From: Oscillospiraceae bacterium
GTDB lineage: Bacteria > Bacillota > Clostridia > Oscillospirales > SIG627
Direction of reading: 5' to 3'
Length of the DNA: 64,000 bases
NCBI GenBank assembly: GCA_015063605.1
Contig: SVTV01000002.1
Coordinates: forward strand, 1-64,000
In this document: piece by piece, positions 18,484 through 28,078 of the stretch
Layout of the letters: each line of letters opens with the position of its first letter
Position numbering within the stretch: the first letter of the stretch is position 1
The notes under the pieces: generated by a model
Told to the model about the DNA's origin: nothing
Seen by the model: only the letters and a program-made list of their open reading frames with translations
Database searches by the model: none
Position numbers and translations under genes: made by a program

Positions 18484-21400
18484 TCAGCCCTTCAGAATGT
18501 CCACCGTGTAAACTCTCTTTTCGGCTGTGACCTTTCCCGTAAGGAGTATCTCCTCATCGAAAACGGAATCCTTACTGCCGCCCCGTTTCATATAAAGCTC
18601 TGCCGCGGGTGACAGAGGAGCTTTTTCGTGAAGCGTTACGGTAAGCGGATTTTCCGAGAAGAAATACCTTCTCAAAGCTCTCTTAAGAGAGCCGTAGGGA
18701 TCGAAAAGCTCCGATGATGCGGTAAGGTTCTTTTCATCAAGCGAGGTAATGACGGTAAATGACTTACGGGCGCTTGCAAGCATTTCACCGAACATTCTTT
18801 CACCGTAAGCGGAAGCGGTAACGCCGCCGCCCGAGGGAAGTATACCCGGGAATACCGATGAATGAGGTAATGACAGTACGGCAGAGAATATGACACCGTC
18901 GGCAGGAAGGATCAGACGACTTTCGGGTGACAATACGGCGATAAGCTTTCCGCCTCTTGCAAGGTCTTTCTTTTCGATCTCCTCCTTTATAAGAGCGCAT
19001 TGAGCATCGGTTAATGCGTATATAATGCAGGAATCATATTCGTCCGAAGCCAGAAGCTTTTCCGCTTCACATACGGCAAGGGCAGCCTCGGTTTTGTTGA
19101 TATAGGATGAGCGGACCATATCGTCTGCTCTTCTTTCCGTCACAGCGGGATAAACGCTGTCCGGAGAAGAAAGGCACATTCCGTCTGCTCTTATCAATGA
19201 TACCGAAACGCTTTCGTTTTCAACGAACGCTGACAGACTCTTTTCATTGTAATACGGGAAAAGAGCGTCTGCTCTGTAATACGTATCGAACACTCTTGAG
19301 GCGCAGGAGGACGCAGTCATCGTCTCCCTCTCGTAAGTAAATATACGGCTCGTATCGATAACGGCACGCTTATCCGTCTCACCCTCACGCTCAAGGGAAA
19401 GGATAAGGCAGGTCTCGCCCAATGACATTACGGGAGAAAGAAGGGATGCGGGAGCTGTTTCACTGTCATCGAAGATAACGAGATCGAATTTCCTTCCTCC
19501 GAAATATTCCGAGGGAATATCCGTAACCGAGGATACCTCCACATTTCCGATACTGTCATCATAGCATATGCGTGCGGAGTATCTTTCAAGCCTTATGCAC
19601 TCCGCAATAAGTTTTTCCGTGTTTTCCGTATATTTTTCCGAGGAAAACTCTCTCAGAACATCGCTTCCCTCGATTATATGATCGCAAACCGTCTTATAAA
19701 AGCCTTTTACGAAAGCATCCCTTGCCTCGTCTGCGGTAATGATATTACCTGCAAAAAGTAAAGTCAAGCTGTCGAAGCCGTATTCCCTCGCCTCAACGTT
19801 AACGTATCTCCATTTGCACCACAAGGGGATGAGAGAAAGAGAATCGTCGAGAGCTTTGAAATAATCTTCCGTTTCCTTGTATCCGTCTCCTGCTTCGGGT
19901 ACATCCTTCATAAAGAGCATTTCCGAAAGCTGTCTGATAAGAGACGAAATGATATCGGCGGAGGAGGATATCTCCTTTATATATCCCTTAATCCTGTCTC
20001 TTTCATGCTTGTCCTCGAGCCTGAGAAGACATTCTCTCACATTCTTGCTCATAAAGAGTGACGGTGTCTTTCCGAAAGCTTCACCGTAAAGCGATGCTAT
20101 CCTTTCTGCACCCTCGGAAAGTCTGAACAGTATCTCGGCAAGCTCTTCCATTACAGCGCTGTCCTCGTTATCTCCGAATATGGCTCTCGCAACGCCGATA
20201 TCGGCTTTGCTTTCAAGCTCATACGCCCGGGCAAGACGGTCGGTATACATTTCCGCCTTTCCCGCATCAACGAGAGAAGGATCGGAAAGGAGATTTTCAA
20301 ACTGCTTTAACAGAGTTGTTTTTGCTCCCTTTTTCGCAAAAAATCCCTTTTTCATGCTTTGAGCATAGGAATCACGGAATGTCACGGGATCGGGAGGAAG
20401 CTTGGGAAGTGCGGAAAGCTCTTCACCGAATATCTCTCTGCCCTTTTTAAGCTCTCTTGCTTCACCCAGCAGCGACAATGCTATGCGGGCATCGGCATAC
20501 ATAGATATATCGCCCTCGGGCAAAACGTATTTTGATGCTTTTTCCGACGAAAGAAGAAGAGATGCGAATCTGCAAAGCTCCTTTATTTTTTCGAATTCGG
20601 GTTTTGATGCTTTTCCGAAAATAAATTCCGTAAGAAGACCGTACGCACTGTCCAAGGCGGAGAGCCTTTCGAGAAGATCCTTGCAAAGCACGGAGGCATT
20701 TTCGCAGAGGCGTCCGCTTTCCTCATCGGATGATGAGGTCATATAAACCTTATTCAGGGGAGTATCGAAAATATTTACGTTTTCCCCGTCTTTTTTCAAT
20801 GCTTCGAGAAGCTCGTCCGCAACGGAAAGGTATTCGGATACCTTCAAAAACAGCTCCGATACATCTTCCCTCGTCATCTTTCCCAAACGGCTCTTATCGA
20901 ATAATGATATATGAGGAGAATCGTACTGCTGATAATATCCCTTGCAAGCGGACAGCAGAGAAAGACCGATGGGATGCTTTTTGACTATTGCCTCAAGGTA
21001 TGAATCGTGCCTTTTCTTCATGGCGGTAACGTCTTCGGCTTCATCACACTTTTGTGCGAGAATCTCCTCCTTGAGGAACACCTTATCATGCTCCGAAAGC
21101 TTTTTACCGTTTGAGCTTACGCATGTATGATCTTTATATATCTTTTTGACGCCGAATGCATCAAAGTATGACTTGAATAACTCCGCAGATCTTAAGGAAT
21201 CGGATACGTAAAGAACCCTTTCGCCTCGATCGGCGCTTTCCTTTGCGGCTTTGAATGCAAACAAAGCCTTGGAATGGAGAGAATCGGAGCGGACAAATGT
21301 ATCCTTCTTTTCTCTTATACTCTTCAATGCCTCGTAAGCGGAGCCGCCCAAAAGTATTTCTGCGGGAGAAGCTTCAACCTCCTTCGGAACGAAGAAAGGA

Positions 21401-23268
21401 GTCTTATACATTTCGGCTGTCACCCTATCGGAAGGAGAAACCGCCGATATTTTATCCTTGAAGGATGAACGGAGAGACGTAAGGGGAGTTATATCGGCAA
21501 ATTCAAGGAATGCTTCCTTTTCGTTTACGAATATTTCCGACCTTGAAAATCCGAAGGTCCTGTCCTTGATATATTTTACGGCTTCCGCAAGACCGCCGTT
21601 ACAAAGCTTTTCGCAATCGTAAAGATCTGCGCCGAAAAGCTTGTCAAGTCTTTCCGTCAGAACGGTATTGAGTATCAGATTATTGGGTGATGCTTTTTCA
21701 AGTATCAGCTTACCCGTTGCCTCATCAGCCTTTGCTTTCACGGGAACAAAGCACAAGGGTGCGGTGTAATAATGCCCCTTCGCCTCATCCTTGTAGGTGA
21801 TAGGACAGAAGGACAGCAAAAGCTCTTCTCTCGATGAACGTGTATACCTTGAAATACCGTAAGCATTTACGGCTTTGGCGGTATAACCGATACTTTCCCT
21901 TGTCAAAAGGTACATTTTTCCGTTATCGGTATATTTATTTTCGGGGACACAGTAAAGCTCTGCCTTGCCATGTGATATGATATCAAAAAGCTTATCACCG
22001 TTTACGGTCAGGCTGCAGCATCTATCGGTAGCGTAATATGAGCCTCTTTCGGCGGACATCGCTCTGCCCGCAAGGTGAAGACTGCGGTCAAGCACCTTTC
22101 TTTTTCCGCTGACAGGTCTTTTATCTTTGCCTTTTTCGAATTCATCTCTTTCACCGCCTACGGCAAAGAAATTCTCGGGTACACCTGTGCTTTCATCGGC
22201 AAACATAAGACCCTCATCCGTCACCATTCTGGGAGGAAGGCTTCTTATACCTCTGTCATTGCAGGCTTTTATATCAAGCGTAAGGTAATACTTATCATTG
22301 CGCTTCAAAATCTCCCATGCCCCCTCCTCGGAGGAATCAAAGGAGACATTTATTCCCTTTATTACCGTGGAGGGATCTATGAGGATAAGCCTTCCGTCAC
22401 GCACCGCATTTCTGACCTCATCTGCTCCGTCGATCACCGGAACGGAGAAGGAAATGCCCTCTGTAAACACACCGGGAAGCGTTGCTGCAGATGTAAAGAC
22501 AAGTACCGTATTCATTCCGAGACTCTTTAAAACGGATACGATCACCAAAGCAAGCTCCATGGAATTTCCGCTTTTTTTATGGAGAGTAAGCTCGGGAGGA
22601 GAAACGTATACGCCCTTTTCATCGGGGTAAAAGGCTCCCGAGGCGTATGTTATCCGCATCTCTCTGACAGCAACATACACCGCAGAGAAAAGACGTCTCA
22701 CATCTTCACAGCTTTTTGAGGAATAACCGTCGGTACCGTATTCACCGCCGTAAAGCTTTCTCGCTCTTTCCGCAAGCTCCTTCACATCGTCGCAATCGGG
22801 GCTTATAAAGGAAGCGGCTATCTCGGGACAGCAATGAACACCGCCCCACGAGGTTATGGCGGCAAGCTTTGCCATGACCGTCTTTTCCGCAAGGAGAGTG
22901 CCGTCCTTTTTATTGAATGCGACCGTATATTTTACTGCCGTATCCTTGGGAAGGAATGCAAGAGCGGACGGATCCTGCTTCAGCTTCGGGCACTTGAATA
23001 CACATACGCTCTTCCCCTTTATCTCATCGGCTGTTACCGTTACCCTTTCAAAGAATGACGGATCCGCAGATACGGTCAATACACCGTCCACCTCTTCATC
23101 CGTGTTGTTTTCAAGGCGGATATTACCTATGGGAGAATCGTATATATATTCGCTTGCGCTGTAATATGCGGGATATCCGTAATATTCTGCGCAGTCGAAT
23201 TCCACACGGAAAGGCTCCGCTTTTATTTCGTTTTCAAGATCTGTTATTTCTTCTGTAATGTTTTTCAT
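18484..23268 (-). CDS. Large DUF4011-type helicase-like protein, apparently with degenerate catalytic motifs
   Basis: 1594 aa; N-terminal transglutaminase-like region (SWGGVHCCPEIAASFISP...GYSSKS...YVSPPELTLHKKSGNSMELALVIVSVLKSLGMNTVLVF), DUF4011-like TAPLCFVPVKA...LILNTVLTERL, SF1-like FDLVIFDDSETAPASLL and GERMFGEMLASARKSFTVITSLDEKNL. Confidence 0.7.
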   Translation of the reverse strand: MKNITEEITDLENEIKAEPFRVEFDCAEYYGYPAYYSASEYIYDSPIGNIRLENNTDEEVDGVLTVSADPSFFERVTVTADEIKGKSVCVFKCPKLKQDPSALAFLPKDTAVKYTVAFNKKDGTLLAEKTVMAKLAAITSWGGVHCCPEIAASFISPDCDDVKELAERARKLYGGEYGTDGYSSKSCEDVRRLFSAVYVAVREMRITYASGAFYPDEKGVYVSPPELTLHKKSGNSMELALVIVSVLKSLGMNTVLVFTSAATLPGVFTEGISFSVPVIDGADEVRNAVRDGRLILIDPSTVIKGINVSFDSSEEGAWEILKRNDKYYLTLDIKACNDRGIRSLPPRMVTDEGLMFADESTGVPENFFAVGGERDEFEKGKDKRPVSGKRKVLDRSLHLAGRAMSAERGSYYATDRCCSLTVNGDKLFDIISHGKAELYCVPENKYTDNGKMYLLTRESIGYTAKAVNAYGISRYTRSSREELLLSFCPITYKDEAKGHYYTAPLCFVPVKAKADEATGKLILEKASPNNLILNTVLTERLDKLFGADLYDCEKLCNGGLAEAVKYIKDRTFGFSRSEIFVNEKEAFLEFADITPLTSLRSSFKDKISAVSPSDRVTAEMYKTPFFVPKEVEASPAEILLGGSAYEALKSIREKKDTFVRSDSLHSKALFAFKAAKESADRGERVLYVSDSLRSAELFKSYFDAFGVKKIYKDHTCVSSNGKKLSEHDKVFLKEEILAQKCDEAEDVTAMKKRHDSYLEAIVKKHPIGLSLLSACKGYYQQYDSPHISLFDKSRLGKMTREDVSELFLKVSEYLSVADELLEALKKDGENVNIFDTPLNKVYMTSSSDEESGRLCENASVLCKDLLERLSALDSAYGLLTEFIFGKASKPEFEKIKELCRFASLLLSSEKASKYVLPEGDISMYADARIALSLLGEARELKKGREIFGEELSALPKLPPDPVTFRDSYAQSMKKGFFAKKGAKTTLLKQFENLLSDPSLVDAGKAEMYTDRLARAYELESKADIGVARAIFGDNEDSAVMEELAEILFRLSEGAERIASLYGEAFGKTPSLFMSKNVRECLLRLEDKHERDRIKGYIKEISSSADIISSLIRQLSEMLFMKDVPEAGDGYKETEDYFKALDDSLSLIPLWCKWRYVNVEAREYGFDSLTLLFAGNIITADEARDAFVKGFYKTVCDHIIEGSDVLREFSSEKYTENTEKLIAECIRLERYSARICYDDSIGNVEVSSVTDIPSEYFGGRKFDLVIFDDSETAPASLLSPVMSLGETCLILSLEREGETDKRAVIDTSRIFTYERETMTASSCASRVFDTYYRADALFPYYNEKSLSAFVENESVSVSLIRADGMCLSSPDSVYPAVTERRADDMVRSSYINKTEAALAVCEAEKLLASDEYDSCIIYALTDAQCALIKEEIEKKDLARGGKLIAVLSPESRLILPADGVIFSAVLSLPHSSVFPGILPSGGGVTASAYGERMFGEMLASARKSFTVITSLDEKNLTASSELFDPYGSLKRALRRYFFSENPLTVTLHEKAPLSPAAELYMKRGGSKDSVFDEEILLTGKVTAEKRVYTVDILKG

Positions 23269-23312
23269 GAAAATCCTTTCCGCTGTTGTTATTTGTTGAT
23301 GTTGATAAATGA

Positions 23313-24270
23313 GGATAATTCCTCTGCAGATGCAAGCATCTGCGGAGGTGGCACCGAAGGAATCAGTTGCTTCGCAACTGCGGAGGAATTGTACTTTTAC
23401 AATTACAACTCTGAGCCTCTCCCTGCGGGAGAGGTGGCACGGCGCAGCCGTGACGGAGAGGGCAAATAAGTTGTGGTGTTAACCCTTACTTTCAACCCTC
23501 TCTGCCATGACTTCGTCACGGCATCTCCCCCATAGGAGGAGACTTTGGGTTGTTTTGCGTTGAGGACAATTCCTCAGTCAGCCATACGGCTGACAGCTCC
23601 TTTTACACAAAGGAGCCTTATACATCTAACTTCAAGTAAAATTTGATAACTAATACTTATATCTGACTTGAAGTATACGCACTTCAACAAAAATCAGCAC
23701 AAACCCAAGCCTCCTTTGTGTAAAAGGAGGTGCCCCGAAGGGGCGGAGGAATTGTTTTTTTACTTAAAACAACCCATGCCTCCTTTAAGTGTAATGCAGA
23801 TGCAAGCATCTGCGGAGGTGCCCCGAAGGAATCAGTTGCTTCGCAACTGCGGAGGAATTGTTCTTTTACGTTGAGAACTCTGAGCCTCTCACTTTGGGAG
23901 AGGTGGCACGCTTTATGCGTGACGGAGAGGGCAAATAAGTTGGGCATCCCCCTTCTTTAAGCCCTTCTGCCTATCTCATCCCCATAGGAGGAGACTTTGG
24001 GTTGTTTTACGTTGAGTAACAATCCCCCACCGCCTGCGGCGGAGCCCCCTTTACACAAAGGGGCCTTATACATCTAACTTCAAGTAAAATTTGATAACTA
24101 ATACTTATATCTGACTTGAAGTATACGCACTTCAACAAAAATCAGCACAAACCAAAGGCCCCTTTGTGTAAAGGGGGCTGTCAGCGTTAGCTGACTGGGG
24201 GATTGTTCCTTTGCATTAACAAATTGAGCCTCTCCCTGCGGGAGGAGATTTTGGGTTGTTATAAGTTAAG
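23313..24270. repeat. Mosaic intergenic repeat cluster C
   Basis: Type I units 23573-23756 and 24018-24207; type II units about 23405-23562 and 23873-24015, truncated one about 24222-24268. Confidence 0.9.
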
Positions 24271-25740
24271 TCAAGCCCTCTCCATGACCCTGCCTTTTTC
24301 GTCAAAGGTAACATTGACCGAGATGCTTTCCATATAATCCAATATCCTCTCGGAATCGGTCTCATCGGCTTTTGAGAGGAACGTACCCTTCTGAATAAAG
24401 GGATGGAAATAATTTTCAATATTGCCGTCCTCATCGATACAAACTTCTATAAGCCCCGTATCTGTGGTCCAACCGTTGAAAAGATAATTCCCCAGATTAT
24501 ATGCTATCATCTTTCCCTTGTATATTTCAATGCCCTGCAATTGGTGGGCATGAGCACCGATTATAACGTCGGCGCCGGAATCAATATATTCCTTACCCTG
24601 CGTTCTGATTATATCCTCTATTCTGTTTTCATGCTCCGCACCCCAATGGATGTACAATATGACAATATCGCTTTGCGATTTTGCATCCCTGATCGTTTCT
24701 TTGAGAAGGGCTGTGTCGTAGGCTCTGAAAACACCGGGAGAATTTTCCTTTGCACCGGGAGTAAGGATCGTCTTTTCGGCTCTTGTGGCTGCCACATAGG
24801 CGATCTTTCTGCCGTTTATGGTGAAATACTGTACCTCTCTTGCTTCATCGAGGTCTTTGCCCGCTCCTATGCGGTAAACATTATGATCGTCAAGAGCCGT
24901 AAGCGTAGAGAAAAACGCTTCTTCGCCGTAATCGTAAATGTGATTGTTTGCAAGAGAAACGATATCAACGCCTATCTCCCCGAAGATCTTCGTATGCTTC
25001 ACCGAGGAACGGAATACATACTTTTTTCCCTGCATCGGCGTTCCCGTATCGGATATGGGGTATTCGCAGTTGAGAAGCATTACATCCATACCACGCATCA
25101 TTGAAAGGACTTCATTGGCGAAAATGCCCTCTGCACCTTTTCCTCTGTAAACATACTGCCACGTTACGATAGAATCATCATAAAAAGCAAAGTCGCCGCC
25201 GAATCCAAGATGTATATCCTTGCGTCCGGAGCTTAGCGGTACGGCATTTCTTTTGCCGTATCTGTTTTTCGTGATATCGCGTATCACATTGATCGTATTA
25301 CCCGTGATATCGTGCCATACCTCGGGAGTGTATTTTCCCGATTCCGCTTTTTCAATGACTTTTATGACGGTATCCGCTCCGAAATGATCTGCCGCCGCCG
25401 AAATAAATTCCTCATCTAGAGCCTTGCCGTTACTGTCGCTTATAACGCATTTCTCCGCTCTTTTAAGAAGAAGGCGCAGCTTCTCCTTTTCAAGGTCGGC
25501 GAAAAGATAGCTTTCCACGGGATCCTGCGGCATATCTTCGGGAAGATATCTGTTTTCATCTTCTTCGTCGGGGAAAAACTCCGGCAACGTATCGGAAATA
25601 TCTTCCTCTGTAGTAAAGATTCGGGTCTCATATGTGTAAGGCGCTTCGGGGGAACAGGAAGCGAGTAAAAACAAAACAAAGAAAAAAGCCGCCGTAAATA
25701 CGACAGTTTTCACAACGGCTTTCTTTTTTAAAAGATTCAT
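24271..25740 (-). CDS. CapA-family (PGA_cap) lipoprotein
   Basis: LGFGGDFAFYDD, LLNCEYPISD, SLANNHIYDYG, LYIHWGAEHEN, GAHAHQLQGIEIYKGKMIAYNLGNYLF. Confidence 0.9.
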   Translation of the reverse strand: MNLLKKKAVVKTVVFTAAFFFVLFLLASCSPEAPYTYETRIFTTEEDISDTLPEFFPDEEDENRYLPEDMPQDPVESYLFADLEKEKLRLLLKRAEKCVISDSNGKALDEEFISAAADHFGADTVIKVIEKAESGKYTPEVWHDITGNTINVIRDITKNRYGKRNAVPLSSGRKDIHLGFGGDFAFYDDSIVTWQYVYRGKGAEGIFANEVLSMMRGMDVMLLNCEYPISDTGTPMQGKKYVFRSSVKHTKIFGEIGVDIVSLANNHIYDYGEEAFFSTLTALDDHNVYRIGAGKDLDEAREVQYFTINGRKIAYVAATRAEKTILTPGAKENSPGVFRAYDTALLKETIRDAKSQSDIVILYIHWGAEHENRIEDIIRTQGKEYIDSGADVIIGAHAHQLQGIEIYKGKMIAYNLGNYLFNGWTTDTGLIEVCIDEDGNIENYFHPFIQKGTFLSKADETDSERILDYMESISVNVTFDEKGRVMERA

Positions 25741-25743
25741 CGA

Positions 25744-26769
25744 TCAGCAATATTCCTCGGGCTTTTCTCTTCCGTAAAGCTCGTCAAGCTTCATCATTTC
25801 ATCAAAAGGTCTGAGACCGTCGATGGAATTCTTTTCGGAAAGATTAGCACCTGCTGCCGCTCCCGCTACTCTGAGAGCATATTCGGGCTCAAAGCCCTTG
25901 TAAATGGAGTAAAGCATACCTGCACAGAAGGCGTCGCCTGCACCGACCTTACCCTTGATATAACCCTTGGGAAGATAGAGAGAATCGTGATATACCGTCT
26001 CCTTACCCTTTACGGCACACCAGCCGCCTTCGGGAGCGTGGATGCAAACAACTTCCTTTACACCCAATTCAAAAAGCTTATCAATAATAGCCTGTGCATT
26101 TTCATGGCTTATCTTTTTATTTTCGTCTCTTATGGAAATACCTGTGGTAAGGGAAGCCTCAACCTCATTAATTACGATATAATCGCAGTACTTAAGGCAA
26201 GGAGTAACGAATTTAACAAATCTGTCGCTGTGCTCGCTGACAACGTCCATGGAGGTCTTCAAGCCTGCTGCCTGAGCCTTTGCGAGAGCTTTTGCAAACA
26301 CTGTGCCGTATTCCTCGTCTTCAACATCGAATTTGTCGAGAAGGAGCGCATATCCTATGTGGAATATATCCGCATCTATTTCTTCGAAGGGAATATCATC
26401 AATATCGAAAACGGCATTGGCGCCTCTTGCCTGGAAGAATGTTCTTTCGTTTGTATCCATAGCCGCCATAACGTCTGTAAAGGAGGTCATGGCGCCTTCG
26501 GTCTTCTTAACGAAGGTGGTATCGATACCGCATCTCTTCAAGGTGTTGAGAACGAATTCTCCGTCGCTGTCGCATCCTACTCTGCCTATGCACTTAAGAG
26601 GAACGGAGGGATCCATTATACCGATATCGCAAATGGTATTTCCCGCACAGCCTCCGATACAGTCGGAGACCTCTCTGATATTTGTAAGCATTCCCATTGT
26701 AGGATATGTGTCACACATTTTTACGTGGTCAACTATAAGATTGCCCGCTATTGCTATGCCTTTTTTCAT
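25744..26769 (-). CDS. PfkB-family carbohydrate kinase
   Basis: GNLIVDHV, GGCAGNT, GKVGAGDAFCAGML. Confidence 0.92.
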   Translation of the reverse strand: MKKGIAIAGNLIVDHVKMCDTYPTMGMLTNIREVSDCIGGCAGNTICDIGIMDPSVPLKCIGRVGCDSDGEFVLNTLKRCGIDTTFVKKTEGAMTSFTDVMAAMDTNERTFFQARGANAVFDIDDIPFEEIDADIFHIGYALLLDKFDVEDEEYGTVFAKALAKAQAAGLKTSMDVVSEHSDRFVKFVTPCLKYCDYIVINEVEASLTTGISIRDENKKISHENAQAIIDKLFELGVKEVVCIHAPEGGWCAVKGKETVYHDSLYLPKGYIKGKVGAGDAFCAGMLYSIYKGFEPEYALRVAGAAAGANLSEKNSIDGLRPFDEMMKLDELYGREKPEEYC

Positions 26770-26811
26770 TTTTATATTCCTTTCAATATATGTTTATGGT
26801 TTATATTCGTT

Positions 26812-27909
26812 TTAAATATCGGAAACGAGTATTTTTGCGATCCGCTCGCAAGCCAAGCCGTCACCGTAGGGATTGGAGGCACGGCTCATCTTATCGTATT
26901 CGTTTTTATCGTTCAGAAGAAGCTTGAACGTGGAGTATATGACTTCCTCACTCGTTCCTACCAGCTTCAATGTACCCGCATCTATTCCTTCGGGTCTTTC
27001 GGTGGTATCTCTCATTACAAGCACCGGCTTTCCGAGGGAAGGTGCTTCCTCCTGTATTCCTCCGCTGTCCGTAAGGATTATGTGGCATCGGCTCAAGAAA
27101 TTATGGAAATCAAGAACGTCGAGAGGCTCGATAAGGTGGATCCTGTCGCTTCCCGCAAGGGTCTCCGACGCCACTTCTCTTACTGCCGGATTCATATGTA
27201 TGGGATATATGACCTTTATATCCTTTTCCTCATCTGTGATCCGTCTGATGGCACGGAACATTTCACGCATGGGAGCACCGAGATTCTCACGTCTGTGAGC
27301 CGTCAGAAGTACAAGCCTGCTGTCCGATGCCCACTCAAGCTCGGGATGGGTGTAATCATCTCTGACTGTTGTTTTCAATGCATCGATCGCTGTATTGCCC
27401 GTTATGAATATGCTTTCTTCCTTTACGCCCTCACGTATCAGATTATCGGCACTTCGCTTTGTGGGAGCAAAATTATATTTTGCAAGAACGCTTACGGCAC
27501 GTCTGTTGAATTCCTCGGGAAAGGGAGAATATATATCGTATGTGCGCAGTCCCGCCTCCACGTGTCCTACGGCGGTTCCCGTATAGAAGCACGCCAGAGC
27601 GGCTGAAAATGTTGTGGAGGTATCACCGTGAACGAGAACAACGTCGGGAGAGACCTTTTCAAGCACTTCCTTCATTCCGTTCATTACATTTGCGGTAACG
27701 TCGAAAAGAGTCTGTCTTTCCTTCATTATGTTGAGATCGAAATCGGGAACCACATCGAAAGCCTTCAAGACCGCATCAAGCATCTGTCTGTGCTGTCCCG
27801 TAACGCATACGGTAACATCAAGCTCCTTATGCTTTTTCAGTTCGTTTACCAGGGGACACATTTTTATGGCTTCGGGACGTGTCCCGAATACAAGCATTAT
27901 CTTTTTCAT
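26812..27909 (-). CDS. wecB: UDP-N-acetylglucosamine 2-epimerase (non-hydrolyzing)
   Basis: VFGTRPEAIKMCPL, HGDTSTTFSAALACFY, VGHVEAGLRT, LLTAHRRENLG, DSGGIQEEA. Confidence 0.94.
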   Translation of the reverse strand: MKKIMLVFGTRPEAIKMCPLVNELKKHKELDVTVCVTGQHRQMLDAVLKAFDVVPDFDLNIMKERQTLFDVTANVMNGMKEVLEKVSPDVVLVHGDTSTTFSAALACFYTGTAVGHVEAGLRTYDIYSPFPEEFNRRAVSVLAKYNFAPTKRSADNLIREGVKEESIFITGNTAIDALKTTVRDDYTHPELEWASDSRLVLLTAHRRENLGAPMREMFRAIRRITDEEKDIKVIYPIHMNPAVREVASETLAGSDRIHLIEPLDVLDFHNFLSRCHIILTDSGGIQEEAPSLGKPVLVMRDTTERPEGIDAGTLKLVGTSEEVIYSTFKLLLNDKNEYDKMSRASNPYGDGLACERIAKILVSDI

Positions 27910-27980
27910 TTATGTTCCTTTCGGCGCAGATCATAGCTTAGCCCGGGGAAGACGATCCCCGTTTAAATACTACAGATAAT

Positions 27981-28009
27981 ATTATATAATACATAATTCA
28001 ACTTGTCAA
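27981..28009 (-). promoter_or_regulatory. Promoter for epimerase operon
   Basis: Minus strand TTGACA-N17-TATAAT. Confidence 0.75.
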
Positions 28010-28028
28010 TAATTATTTGCCTTTTCTA

Positions 28029-28057
28029 TTGACATATTACAGAAACAGTGTTATAAT
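28029..28057 (+). promoter_or_regulatory. Promoter for glycine riboswitch/AGCS transcript
   Basis: TTGACA-N17-TATAAT, back-to-back with the minus-strand promoter. Confidence 0.8.
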
Positions 28058-28078
28058 ACGCGTACAACAGAAGAATTT

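Noticed and set aside
18484-23268. Active anti-phage helicase system
   Set aside because: Walker A and other motifs look degenerate and no nuclease or methylase neighbours are present; kept only as a pseudoenzyme hypothesis.
23668-23960. Short ORFs within repeat cluster C (and similar ones in D, E, F, G, H)
   Set aside because: They translate repeat arms (e.g. KPPLCKRRWHG) in several frames and recur wherever the repeat occurs; not genes.
25987-27606. 539-aa plus-strand ORF
   Set aside because: Antisense to the PfkB kinase and UDP-GlcNAc epimerase genes, which show clear family motifs; shadow ORF with no recognisable domain.
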